In this document: positions 27,140-35,658 of the stretch, piece after piece
Layout of the letters: each line of letters starts with the position of its first letter
Position numbering within the stretch: the stretch's first letter is position 1
Origin: Leptolyngbya sp. FACHB-8
GTDB taxonomy: Bacteria > Cyanobacteriota > Cyanobacteriia > Elainellales > Elainellaceae
Length of the DNA: 37,388 bases
Reading direction: 5' to 3'
Assembly: GCF_014695575.1 (NCBI RefSeq)
Contig: NZ_JACJOO010000082.1
Span: forward strand, 1 to 37,388
Translations under genes and position numbers: made by a program
The notes under the pieces: generated by a model
Seen by the model: the letters and a program-made list of their open reading frames with translations, nothing else
Database searches by the model: none
What the model was told of the DNA's origin: nothing

Positions 27140-28525
27140 ATGCTACAACCTGGACAAATTCTACAGAATCGTTACCAACTGGATCGTTCTTTGGGGAAGG
27201 CAGTAGGGCGGCAAACTTGGCTGGCGCAGGACATATCTCTGCAACCACCGGAACCCGTTGTCGTTAAACTACTATCGCTTGGAGACGGCATGCAGTGGGA
27301 GGATTTGAAACTGTTTGAGCGGGAAACTTTGGTGCTCAAACAGCTCAATCATCCCCAGATCCCCAAATATCGTGATTCTTTTACGATCGAAGATCGGCTT
27401 TTCTGGTTCGGGTTGGTTCAGGATTATTTGCCTGGGGAGTCTCTTAAGCAACTATTGCAGCAGGGAAAACACTTTAGTGAGAATCAGGTTCGCCAGATAG
27501 CAACCAGTTTGTTAAAGCTTTTGATTTATCTTCATGAGCTTAGCCCACCTGTCCTGCATCGGGACATCAAACCCAGTAATGTGATATTGGGGGAGGATAA
27601 GCGCGTCTATCTGGTTGATTTTGGTGCAGTGCAGAACCGGGCAGCGGCGGAAGGCGCTACCTTGACTGTTGTTGGTACCTATGGATACGCACCGATAGAA
27701 CAATTTGGTGGACGGGCCGTTCCTGCCTCTGACCTGTATGGGTTGGGCGCGACGCTGATTCATTTAGTGACCGGGGTATCTCCGGCTGAGTTGCCGCAGA
27801 AGGATCTGCGGATTCAGTTTGGCGATCGCACTAGCCTGAATCCTACTTTTGAGCAATGGATCAGCCGCCTGGCGGAACCAGATGTAGACAATCGCTTCCC
27901 ATCCGCAAGGGAGGCTTTGGCTGCTATGCAGGATCAACCCCCTAAGCCTGTGTACCGAGTTCAATCACCCCCGTTGCCTCCTCCTGCTCCCTTGCAGGAA
28001 ATTATCGAAACACGATCCTTTACTGCTCCCACTGGAGCTAACATCACCGTCCAACAAAGTCCCGAAAACTTGTCAATAACAATTCCTGGTCCCAACCGCT
28101 GGCAATTGTTATTGCTCATCCCCATTGGGGTTGCGCTGACAATCTTAGGAGCCATGTTCAGTCCCGTGTTGCCTTATCTCATGGCCTCTTTTTCTGTTGT
28201 CTTCTTTGTGATACTGATCGTTGTGCTGCTTGTCGTAATGATCTACTGGGAATTCTTGCCTACTTTTGCCGAATTCAACCAGCAAGAATATTGCATTTAC
28301 AAGCGTCCATTTGGCTGGCTAATTTCTATCGATATCGGTGAAACCCGTGCTATTAGAGATGTTTTTCAGACCGTAAAGACCTTTGGTAGTGGCAAAAACC
28401 GTTATGAAGCTAGAGTGGTTGTCCTGCAAGTAGGACGGACAGAAGTATTTCTGGGTAAGGGCTTAAGCGAAGAGAATTGTTACTGGTTAGCGGAAGTTCT
28501 ACACCGGTGGTTGAGGCTCAATTAA
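27140..28525 (+). CDS. Ser/Thr protein kinase with C-terminal membrane anchor
   Basis: The 461-residue product has a Hanks-type kinase domain at about 10-270. The glycine loop is LGKAVGRQTWLA, the catalytic Lys is Lys43 (VVVKLL), the catalytic loop HRDIKPSN is near 140-147, DFG is near 160, and GTYGYAPIEQ replaces the usual APE. The GRQT glycine loop marks a cyanobacterial subgroup. A Pro-rich linker (PPLPPPAPLQ) follows, then two membrane helices at about 318-370. The C-terminal tail of about 90 residues has no recognised fold (WEFLPTFAEFNQQEYCIYKRPFGW). No substrate gene is adjacent. The ATG follows a HIP1-type site. Confidence 0.94.
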   Translation: MLQPGQILQNRYQLDRSLGKAVGRQTWLAQDISLQPPEPVVVKLLSLGDGMQWEDLKLFERETLVLKQLNHPQIPKYRDSFTIEDRLFWFGLVQDYLPGESLKQLLQQGKHFSENQVRQIATSLLKLLIYLHELSPPVLHRDIKPSNVILGEDKRVYLVDFGAVQNRAAAEGATLTVVGTYGYAPIEQFGGRAVPASDLYGLGATLIHLVTGVSPAELPQKDLRIQFGDRTSLNPTFEQWISRLAEPDVDNRFPSAREALAAMQDQPPKPVYRVQSPPLPPPAPLQEIIETRSFTAPTGANITVQQSPENLSITIPGPNRWQLLLLIPIGVALTILGAMFSPVLPYLMASFSVVFFVILIVVLLVVMIYWEFLPTFAEFNQQEYCIYKRPFGWLISIDIGETRAIRDVFQTVKTFGSGKNRYEARVVVLQVGRTEVFLGKGLSEENCYWLAEVLHRWLRLN

Positions 28526-28635
28526 TCCTTTGCTGGACAATTGGTTAAATAACCATCATCAGGAGTGGTGCATGATGCCAGACAAAACTATAGTTGATGC
28601 AATTGTTGGAGTAAGAGAAATAACGTCATGAATGC

Positions 28636-28854
28636 TCAGAACTCGGACTTGACTAGCAGCGTAATGCCTCGGATGCCCATCACCAACACGGGAGAACCGA
28701 CAGCGATTGTGCGTGCATCTGAGGGATAAAGTTCAGCCGGCCAGGAAGAGGCGATCGCTTTTACCCGTCCTGTCTGGTGAATGGACACCTCCGCTTCTAG
28801 AATGCCAGGGACAGGGTGTTGAAACAGTTCTACTTTATCGGGGCTAATCCACAT
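28636..28854 (-). CDS. Small NfeD-like protein
   Basis: The 72-residue product starts at an ATG preceded by GGAGGT at ideal spacing, so it is very likely expressed. The order GRVKAIASSWPAELYP, then AVGSPVLVMGIRGITLLVK, matches the small OB-fold domain at the C terminus of NfeD proteins. No membrane segment is present, unlike classical NfeD, which pairs with a stomatin-like or SppA-like protein; no partner gene is adjacent. It may be a free-standing OB domain. The family call rests on pattern and is moderate. Confidence 0.65.
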   Translation of the reverse strand: MWISPDKVELFQHPVPGILEAEVSIHQTGRVKAIASSWPAELYPSDARTIAVGSPVLVMGIRGITLLVKSEF

Positions 28855-29794
28855 AACGTACCTCCAGAAAGCTTATGGGGGAATATGGCTGAGGCACTTA
28901 TTACCTTTACCGTTACTTACGCCTGACGCATGAGGAGGGTATGCGGTTTCCACTTATTTAGAAAGCTATGGAGGATATTGTCAGGCTACTCTCCCCGACA
29001 ATCCTTTAAAGGAACGTTATTATGCAAGCGATCGTACGTTTCCAACACGGCTTACTGACAAGCGTTCATGGGGCATACCTGCATATCTATCGGTTTGGGA
29101 AGAGGTACATAAGCATTTGCCTCTCTCAAAACCGATAAATGTGTTCTCTACGCTGACAGCAATTTTTCAAGGATTTTACCAACAGTTTATCTTTCGGAGT
29201 TTTAATATCTACTAAGTAATCAAGCCCCAGTACGGGAACTCCTGCAAGCTGATTTACTAAACGTGCCAAAAAAATTCGAGGAACAGACCTCAGCAGTTTC
29301 CACTGCAATGATGCCTTATCCACCTACGCTAGTAGTACGGGTGGTGCTTTAGAAGGGCGATCGCTCATTGTCATATTCCGCTGGATGGCCTGAGCTAGGG
29401 CCTGCTTTGAAACTGTCTGAGAAGATTATTTTTCGTACACTAAGCGCACGAAAAAGTAACCCTTAAGCGAACCCTAGCATTCCTGTTCCAATGGCTACGG
29501 TTGCACCGGCAACTGAAAGTTCAAAAAGATAGAGGGAGCGAGCGCTACAAGCGTTTAGCAAGCTTGAGCTTGCCCACTCTGGCAATGGCGAGTTGCGATA
29601 CAAATACCCGGCTTGGCTCAGGATGAATCAAACTTAAGGAGAATTTGTCTATTTCAAAAGTTAACAGTTATGCTAAATGGCTCATTACCAAAGTATCAAA
29701 ACTGCTTAAGTGATTAGTTAATCTAACGTCCGATATAGGGCTGTCATTTGGAACGCTACTACCATGATTTTCAGTTGCATTTTAGGTAGAACAG
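28855..29794. other. Gene-poor stretch, possible gene debris
   Basis: No firm gene. A plus-strand frame without a usable start codon runs from about 28934 to 29215. A minus-strand frame (29126-29323, GTG start, 65 residues) overlaps it. Neither is recognised, and both may be chance or decayed sequence. An imperfect inverted repeat at 29089-29136 (ATCGGTTT arms) and a small palindromic element at 29394-29478 are present. Confidence 0.35.
29394..29478. repeat. Family F palindromic element, copy 1
   Basis: The ends GCTAGGG and CCCTAGC form a terminal inverted repeat. The centre TTTTTCGT..GCGCACGAAAAA matches, in imperfect form, the perfect palindrome at 35659-35695. Confidence 0.5.
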
Positions 29795-30130
29795 ATGACA
29801 TCTCAAGTGAACACTGATCAAGTAAAACGCGAGCTAGAGGACACCAAGGCACAGCAACGTACATGGATTGATCATACCTTCCGGGATAGTGAGGGTAACC
29901 TTGTAATTGCTCAAGTACCCAATCTGCCGATTCTAGTTGGATTAACAGCAGCTTTGCTTCAATTTGTACTTCCGAGTGGAAACATCCAAACAACGTTTGG
30001 CTTAATAGGGTATGGTGCATTGTTCACTTGGGCATGGCAGGAACTCTTTGCTGGAGTCAACTACTTCCGGCGATCGCTCGGCTTGTTCAGCCTCGTGGGT
30101 CTGATTGTGCTGGGGCTCAAGCTCATCTAG
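29795..30130 (+). CDS. Small two-helix membrane protein, function unknown
   Basis: The 111-residue product has a charged N-terminal helix (about 1-45, VKRELEDTKAQQRTW). Hydrophobic segments follow at about 46-60 (PILVGLTAALLQFVL), 68-82 (LIGYGALFTWAWQEL) and 94-111 (LGLFSLVGLIVLGLKLI). The regular alternation of soluble and membrane parts and the lack of a better frame support a real gene. I recognise no family with confidence. A 17-bp inverted repeat lies 20 bp after the stop and may end the transcript. Confidence 0.65.
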   Translation: MTSQVNTDQVKRELEDTKAQQRTWIDHTFRDSEGNLVIAQVPNLPILVGLTAALLQFVLPSGNIQTTFGLIGYGALFTWAWQELFAGVNYFRRSLGLFSLVGLIVLGLKLI

Positions 30131-30148
30131 ATAACAGTTGTGTTCCAA

Positions 30149-30211
30149 ACGTATGGTTGATTGCTGTGAAAGGGGTGATGAGTGCTTCTTCTATAGCAAC
30201 CAACCATACGT
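30149..30211. repeat. Inverted repeat with 17-bp arms
   Basis: ACGTATGGTTGATTGCT (30149-30165) and the complement of AGCAACCAACCATACGT (30195-30211) match with one difference. The spacer is 29 bases. It separates the small membrane protein gene from the PAS remnant. Confidence 0.6.
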
Positions 30212-30214
30212 CTA

Positions 30215-30424
30215 TCACATGAATCCGCTTTGATTCCTGATGGCCAAACAGACGCTACCATCTGCATCGATGACTGGAATACCACGTACATTCATATAGG
30301 GATATTCACCCTCATGCTGCCGAATGCGAGTTTCAGCCTCATAAGGAGTACGTGTATTGAGTGCTTCACAAAACGAGCTGATCAATTCTGTAATAATCAT
30401 GTGTTGGATACTTGGCGAACGCAC
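30215..30424 (-). pseudogene. PAS/PAC-domain remnant of a signalling protein
   Basis: The frame encodes ALNTRTPYEAETRIRQHEGEY, then VRGIPVIDADGSV. This is the characteristic end of a PAS fold and PAC motif of cyanobacterial sensor kinases (pattern TPYExExRIRRHDGxYRWxxVRGVPVxxxDG). Nothing upstream or downstream continues a kinase: the frame ends at a stop before the inverted repeat at 30195-30211, and a palindrome (30455-30511) sits just upstream. It is best read as debris of a deleted sensor gene. It could be expressed as a 69-residue protein, but a folded PAS needs about 100. Confidence 0.6.
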
Positions 30425-30454
30425 GATAACCTCAGTGGGTCATGGTTCAACTGC

Positions 30455-30511
30455 GTGGATGGGATGTGGTGAAAGGGGCACGAAGTGCCCCTTTCACCAC
30501 ATCCCATCCAC
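30455..30511. repeat. Perfect palindrome, 27-bp arms, GAA loop
   Basis: The arms 30455-30481 and 30485-30511 pair perfectly around GAA (30482-30484), apex GGCAC-GAA-GTGCC. It lies just upstream of the PAS remnant. Confidence 0.85.
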
Positions 30512-30599
30512 ATCTCTAGAACGCTATCATCTCAGTATGAAAATGAAGCGAAAAAGATCAACTGTGGCAGCAATGGCGAACGATGGAGTGCATCAACCT

Positions 30600-32321
30600 T
30601 CACTGAAAGTTTGTTTTCACTAAAAAGCTTGTTTCCAGCAGAAAGTTGGTTTTCAGCAGTTGGGTAATGGTCTCTGCTGGTGCAGGGCGGCTGAAATAAA
30701 ATCCCTGGCCTTCGTGACAGCCCTGCATCCGCAAGTAATTAAGTTGCTCCTGGGTTTCTAAGCCTTCTGCTGTAATTTTTAACTGGAGGCTCTTACCTAA
30801 TGCAATGATAGCGTTCGTTACTGCAATGCTATCAGGGTTAAACGGCACATCTTGCACAAAAGATCGATCGATCTTGAGCATATCTACCGGAAATTGCTTC
30901 AAGTAGTTCAACGAAGAATACCCCGTTCCAAAATCATCCAGTGCTAGGAATACTCCTAATTCTCGTAGTTGTTCTAGAGTCTCAATTGATTGCTTAATAT
31001 CAACCATTAATGAACTCTCGGTTACTTCTAATTCCAGATAACATGGCTGTAAGCCAGTTTCTACCAGAATTTGCTTAATTTGCTCTACTAGGTTGGGTTG
31101 TTCAAATTGTCGAGCCGACAAATTAACAGATATTCGAAGGGGCGGAAATCCTGCCAGTTGCCAGGCCCGATTTTGAGCACAAGCTGTTCGCAAAACCCAT
31201 TCTCCCAGAGAGACGATTAACCCGCTAGACTCAGCAATCGGGATAAACTTAGTTGGCGAAACCAGACCAAGTGTAGGATGCTTCCAGCGCAATAGCGCTT
31301 CGGTTGCTGTGATTTCTCCGGTTTGTAAGTTGACTAACGGCTGGTAATGAACTTCCATTTCGTTGCGCTCAAGCGCTCCATGTAATTCATTTTCTAACGT
31401 CAATCTTTCTTGCAGCTGAGCAGTAATCTCAGGTGAATAAAACTGGTACTGGCTACGTCCTCGTTGTTTTGCAGTATGAAGGGCAGCTTGAGCTTGTTGC
31501 AAAAGTTGAGCGATGCCATTGCGATCCTCAAAATGATTGATTGTTATCCCAATGCTACTAGTGACGTGAATCAGGCTGTTCTCTATTAAAAAGGGCTTTG
31601 CTAGTGTACTCAACAGTAACTGAGATTGTTTAATCACACTTTCTAGGGAAGAAATCTCGGTCAGAGCAATTGCAAATTCATCTCCATCTAGCTTCGCAAA
31701 GCTGTTGGTTTGGGGAAGACAGGTGATTAAGCGCTGAGCGATCGCCCTCAATAGCAACTTTGTGGTCTCACGCTGCCTTGTGTGGCTAATGCCCACAAAA
31801 TCGTCAATCCCCAGTACAAGAACGGCTGTAAGACCTGAGTGATTTTGAACTTGAGACATCTGGTAGAGGCGATCGCAAAATAGGTCACGATTAGCCAGTC
31901 CTGTCAAATCGTCGTAGCTGCTGATGTAATGAATTAATTCATCAAGTCGATAGAGCGTATGGGACGTATTTGCCATTAACAGACCTGCTTCATCAACAAA
32001 GTGTGTTGGTAGTTCAGGTAATTTTTTAGTATCCAGATAGTTCTGCAATGCGGCAGATGTCAGTAATACGGGATTTAGGAGATGACGTAGAGCATAAAGG
32101 GTGGCGGCTGTACCTATTAATGTTGCCACTAAGGCAGTGACCAGTACTCGTATCGCCATTTCCCAGGAGTAGGCACTTGAGATGACAAAACTTAGAAGTA
32201 GAGCCAGAAGTGGGACATGAGTACCCAGAAAAGCAACTAGCATAATTTTGGCTATGTAGCTTTTTCTCAGCAATCTGAAACGATCCAGGAAGGAGTATAA
32301 GTGCAGCATGTAAGCGAGCAT
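30600..32321 (-). CDS. GGDEF-EAL protein (cyclic di-GMP turnover)
   Basis: The 573-residue product has two membrane helices (about 25-80). A HAMP-like segment (RHLLNPVLLTSAALQNYL) follows, then a GGDEF domain at about 130-300 with the motif changed to DGDEF (KLDGDEFAIAL). The EAL domain spans about 310-560 with the catalytic set intact: EALLRW, NLSARQF, ELEVTESS, DDFGTGYSSL, LKIDRSFV and AEGLET. The phosphodiesterase is thus probably active; DGDEF can be catalytic or a GTP-binding regulator. The C terminus ends in imperfect repeats (LLKTNFLLETSFLVKTNF). It is monocistronic. A terminator-like hairpin sits 85 bp upstream in the leader direction. Confidence 0.95.
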   Translation of the reverse strand: MLAYMLHLYSFLDRFRLLRKSYIAKIMLVAFLGTHVPLLALLLSFVISSAYSWEMAIRVLVTALVATLIGTAATLYALRHLLNPVLLTSAALQNYLDTKKLPELPTHFVDEAGLLMANTSHTLYRLDELIHYISSYDDLTGLANRDLFCDRLYQMSQVQNHSGLTAVLVLGIDDFVGISHTRQRETTKLLLRAIAQRLITCLPQTNSFAKLDGDEFAIALTEISSLESVIKQSQLLLSTLAKPFLIENSLIHVTSSIGITINHFEDRNGIAQLLQQAQAALHTAKQRGRSQYQFYSPEITAQLQERLTLENELHGALERNEMEVHYQPLVNLQTGEITATEALLRWKHPTLGLVSPTKFIPIAESSGLIVSLGEWVLRTACAQNRAWQLAGFPPLRISVNLSARQFEQPNLVEQIKQILVETGLQPCYLELEVTESSLMVDIKQSIETLEQLRELGVFLALDDFGTGYSSLNYLKQFPVDMLKIDRSFVQDVPFNPDSIAVTNAIIALGKSLQLKITAEGLETQEQLNYLRMQGCHEGQGFYFSRPAPAETITQLLKTNFLLETSFLVKTNFQ

Positions 32322-32406
32322 TCCAGATTCTAAATCAGGTGAAGAGGTCTTAAATGGGTTATCCGGTAACGGTTTTGTGGGAGAGTACTTTTGCCTAATA
32401 ACCCAG

Positions 32407-32426
32407 AAAAAATGTCCTTTAGGACA
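32407..32426 (-). terminator. Terminator-like hairpin upstream of the GGDEF-EAL gene
   Basis: On the minus strand TGTCCT-AA-AGGACA is followed by TTTTTT (complement of 32407-32412). It points toward the GGDEF-EAL start 85 bp away. It could block read-through or act as a leader attenuator. Confidence 0.35.
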
Positions 32427-32538
32427 ATAAGCATAGAAGAAGAATACTCTGATGCTATATAACGGCTACTCTCTGTGTCATCAACATTTAGCTTAGATTT
32501 CTCATAAAATTACTGAATTTAGAAACCTTATAAAGTAA

Positions 32539-32621
32539 TACAGCGCTTTGCGCTTGAATCAGCCACGGTTGTTGCAACCAGTTACAGCGCTTGAAAAGCG
32601 CTGTAACTGGTTGCAACAACC
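32539..32621. repeat. Family D element, copy 2, with GAA-loop palindrome
   Basis: The first 35 bases (32539-32573) equal 3132-3166. The palindrome arms 32567-32592 and 32596-32621 (26 bp) are perfect around GAA. Beyond the shared start the arms are unrelated to those of copy 1. Confidence 0.75.
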
Positions 32622-32713
32622 GCTTCTCGTTGTTCCAAATGGATTTTTATTAGAACGTTCTGAGCTGCGCTCAACGGCAGCTTTATCTCGGCTTTACTTG
32701 ATCAATACTCTAG

Positions 32714-32783
32714 GCAGTTTTTCTGAAACCCTTGACTTTGCGTACGCGAAGCATAGGCAAAGCAAGGGTTTCAGAAAAACTGC
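32714..32783. repeat. Palindrome, 21-bp perfect outer arms, GCGAAGC apex
   Basis: The arms 32714-32734 and 32763-32783 pair perfectly. The inner part pairs imperfectly to the apex GTACGC-GAA-GCATAG, which contains GCGAAGC. Confidence 0.75.
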
Positions 32784-32929
32784 TCGAACAATGTCTACGA
32801 TGGCTGTGCAAGCCTGCTTTTAACGGTACCAATATAGTTATCCCTACACCTGGAACCCCTAGCATAACTAAAATTACTGCATTCCTCTAAAATTTGGGCA
32901 TTCTAGAGCCAGGTATATTCAACTACCTG

Positions 32930-34861
32930 ATGTCTATGGCAACCCTCATCCCTAGCTTCTCTACTTGCTCCCAGCGTATGACACCGGGAGAACGTCGCCT
33001 TGCCCAACGGCTAGAAAGTAAGCTGGAGGATGATTACCTGCTCTGGTACAACGTACCGATAGGCCGCAAACGCCTTCACCCTGATTTCATCCTGCTCCAC
33101 CCACTCCGAGGCATTATCGTTTTGGAGGTGAAGGATTGGAAACTCAGTACAATTCGGAGCATCGACCCGGATAATGCCATCCTCATAACACCCAATGGCG
33201 GTAAGGCGGATCGCAATCCCCTACGGCAGGCGCGGGAGTATATGATGGCGATCGCCAATCTCCTCGAAAAAGATTCGCTGCTCATCCAGAGCACCGGCCC
33301 CTATGCCGGTAAACTTGCCTTCCCCTACAGCTACGGCCTGGTGCTGACTAACATCACCCGTAAGCAATTTGACACTGCTGACCTGGGAGCTATCCTCCAG
33401 CCCAACCTCGTCATCTGCCAGGATGAAATGTATGAAGATGTAGACCCGATGGAATTTCAGCAGCGGCTCTGGAACCTTTGCACCTATAACTTTGGTGAGT
33501 TGCTGACAACAGCCCAGATCGATCGTGTTCGCTGGCACCTCTTCCCGGAAGTGCGTATTGGAGAACAGCTTTCCCTTTTCCCGGATGACATCTCAGAGGA
33601 GGGGATCGCCATCCCTGACCTGATTCGGGTGATGGACATGCAGCAGGAGCAGTTAGCTCGCAGTCTGGGAGAAGGGCATCGGGTGATTCATGGGGTTGCG
33701 GGTTCTGGTAAAACCCTTATCTTGGTGTACCGCTGCCTAAAGCTGGCTGCTGAGCTGAATAAGCCCGTCCTGGTGCTGTGCTTTAATAAATCCCTTGCGG
33801 CACGGCTGCGGCACCTACTGAATGAGAAGGGGATAGGCGATCGCCAGGTTCATATCCGCCACTTCCACGGCTGGTGTATGGAGATGTTGCGCCAGCATGC
33901 TGTTCCTCAACCGAGCAGCAACCAGTTTCAGGGGACGGCCTATGTGGAGGAGTTAGTACAGCGAGTCATCCAGGCGGTTGAAGCTGGAACTATCCCCGCT
34001 GGCACCTATGGAGCTGTTCTCATCGATGAGGGGCACGACTTCCAACCCCATTGGCTGAAACTGGTGGGGCAGATGGTGGACCCCAGTACCAATGCTCTGC
34101 TGTTGCTTTATGATGATGCCCAGCATATCTACGGCAACCAAAAAAAGCGAAAGTTCAGCTTTAAGAGCGTTGGTATTCAAGCTCAGGGGCGCACTACGAT
34201 CCTCAAAGTGAATTACCGCAACACAGAAGAAATCCTTTCTGTTGCCTATACCTTCGCCAAAGAGTACCTGTCCCCAAATGCATCCCAAACAAACCTGGAT
34301 GAATCTGCTTTGGGAACAACTGGAGATAGTGAAGATTCTCCGTTGCTGGTGCTGCCTGAAAGTGCCGGGCGACGAGGGCCACAACCCCAGCTCATCAAGT
34401 TACCCAGCTTTAATGCAGAAGTCGAGCACCTGATAAACCGTGCCCGGCAACTCCACGAGAAGGGGATTGCCTGGAGTGATATGGCAGTGGTGTACCGCAG
34501 TCAGTGGATGGCCCAGAAGGTGTGCGATCGCCTTCAGAAAGCCAATGTCCCGGTGGAATGGATCAACCAGGCTGGTAAGCAAGGCTATCACCCTAGCCAA
34601 CCCAGCATTAAGCTTGTGACGATGCACTCCTCAAAGGGGTTGGAATTCCCGGTAGTCTTTATTCCTGGTTTAGGGTTCCTGCCGAATACCCATAGCACCC
34701 CAGAAGAGGAGGCCCGGCTGCTTTATGTGGCGATGACACGGGCGATTGATCAGTTGGTGATGTCGGGAGATCGCTCCTCAATGTTTATGAAGCGGCTGGA
34801 TGCCGTCATTGGTTCGACAGACAGAAGTAAGCTACCTGTAGAGCTTGAAACAACGGACTAA
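32930..34861 (+). CDS. NERD nuclease domain-UvrD-like SF1 helicase
   Basis: From the ATG at 32930 the product has 643 residues; an ATG two codons later or a TTG at 32894 are alternatives. A NERD domain occupies about 15-130 (HPDFILLHPLRGIIVLEVKDWK, with the Asp and Glu-x-Lys of a nuclease core). A superfamily 1 helicase follows. It has Walker A GVAGSGKT near 255, motif Ia-like VLCFNKSLAARL, Walker B with LIDEGHDF, motif IV-type LKVNYRN, motif V VTMHSSKGLEFPVVF and motif VI LLYVAMTRAIDQLV. All helicase motifs look intact, so it likely acts in DNA repair or defence against foreign DNA. A decayed copy of its first 30 codons lies just downstream. Confidence 0.94.
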   Translation: MSMATLIPSFSTCSQRMTPGERRLAQRLESKLEDDYLLWYNVPIGRKRLHPDFILLHPLRGIIVLEVKDWKLSTIRSIDPDNAILITPNGGKADRNPLRQAREYMMAIANLLEKDSLLIQSTGPYAGKLAFPYSYGLVLTNITRKQFDTADLGAILQPNLVICQDEMYEDVDPMEFQQRLWNLCTYNFGELLTTAQIDRVRWHLFPEVRIGEQLSLFPDDISEEGIAIPDLIRVMDMQQEQLARSLGEGHRVIHGVAGSGKTLILVYRCLKLAAELNKPVLVLCFNKSLAARLRHLLNEKGIGDRQVHIRHFHGWCMEMLRQHAVPQPSSNQFQGTAYVEELVQRVIQAVEAGTIPAGTYGAVLIDEGHDFQPHWLKLVGQMVDPSTNALLLLYDDAQHIYGNQKKRKFSFKSVGIQAQGRTTILKVNYRNTEEILSVAYTFAKEYLSPNASQTNLDESALGTTGDSEDSPLLVLPESAGRRGPQPQLIKLPSFNAEVEHLINRARQLHEKGIAWSDMAVVYRSQWMAQKVCDRLQKANVPVEWINQAGKQGYHPSQPSIKLVTMHSSKGLEFPVVFIPGLGFLPNTHSTPEEEARLLYVAMTRAIDQLVMSGDRSSMFMKRLDAVIGSTDRSKLPVELETTD

Positions 34862-34978
34862 AGAGATGGTTATCCCTTCCGAAATTTGAGACTGAATTGT
34901 AGAACGTTAGGGCTATAACTCACCCTGCCACGCCACAGACGAAACCAGAAAGCTCAGCATGCTTACAAAACTTTTCGT

Positions 34979-35080
34979 TAAAATTACTGCTTTTTTGGAA
35001 TCTTGGGCATTCTAAATCTAGGTGGATTTAACGATGTACTTTCTGTGGCGACCCTGATCTTTCCTTTTTCCCATGCTATG
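34979..35080 (+). pseudogene. Decayed duplicate of the helicase gene's 5' end
   Basis: The block starting TAAAATTACTGC, then TTGGGCATTCTA, repeats 32869-32905. The conceptual peptide GILNLGGFNDVLSVATLI parallels GILEPGIFNYLMSMATLI of the helicase start region. Similarity fades after about 100 bp, with no NERD coding beyond. The ATG codons are lost in the copy. It is either a partial tandem duplication or the only surviving end of a second helicase gene. The rest of 34862-35343 shows nothing I can name. Confidence 0.6.
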
Positions 35081-35343
35081 CCTTCAATGAGTCCCTTAAA
35101 CGGGTACACAGACCCCAGTGGGAACAATTGGAAGCAACAACGATTAATCGCTTTGAAGCTCACATCTTTGATAACCCACACCATGAAGCGTGATGTGCGG
35201 TTTGTAGGAACATGGGCGCTCGGCTTTGCCGCTCCGTTAGGAATCGCCCTGTCAACAATATCGTGTCACTTCCGCTGAAACGGCCCAGCCGAACACCCTC
35301 AGCATTTGTAAAACAGTTAAAACCCCAATTGGTGCAACCAACC

Positions 35344-35538
35344 ATGAACTTAGAATATTTCTCTCAGCGTGCCTTGAACCTCATGTATTCCGGTGCTCTT
35401 TACCGAGAGCGGTTGATCGAGGTGTATTGCACACTCAAAGGCTACGAAGCAGGTGAAATCTCCGACAGAGTGATGCAGTACGCCCTGGATCGCTACGACC
35501 CTGAGTTAGAAAAACTTTTTCCCTTCCCCCTATCCTAG
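35344..35538 (+). CDS. Small hypothetical protein, 64 residues
   Basis: I take the ATG at 35344 (MNLEYFSQRALNLMYSG). The frame is open further upstream, but that part has poor protein character. The product is a charged helical protein: ALYRERLIEVYCTLKGYEAG, then EISDRVMQYALDRYDPELEK. It has no membrane segment. The ordered amphipathic pattern suggests a real gene. I do not recognise a family with certainty, and no ribosome site is clear. Confidence 0.55.
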   Translation: MNLEYFSQRALNLMYSGALYRERLIEVYCTLKGYEAGEISDRVMQYALDRYDPELEKLFPFPLS

Positions 35539-35658
35539 TGGAACTCGCTGCCAGCCAGGGTATCAGCACCATTTGGAAGCATGGCCGCAAGTTTATCAGA
35601 AGGAGGGTGATCGCCCTCTCCATTCTTTAGCGATCGCCCTTCTTAAGTTCTTCGCAGG

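Larger units (their letters stand above)
32322..32929. other. Divergent intergenic region with two palindromic elements
   Basis: No gene seen. It holds the terminator-like hairpin, the family D copy (32539-32621) and the palindrome at 32714-32783. The open frame through these elements is an artefact of their symmetry. Confidence 0.55.

Noticed and set aside
29126-29323. 65-residue minus-strand frame with GTG start
   Set aside because: No family is recognised, the start is weak and it overlaps an inverted repeat; kept only as possible debris.
32548-32823. 91-codon frame on the plus strand
   Set aside because: It runs through two palindromic elements; its sequence simply mirrors their arms.
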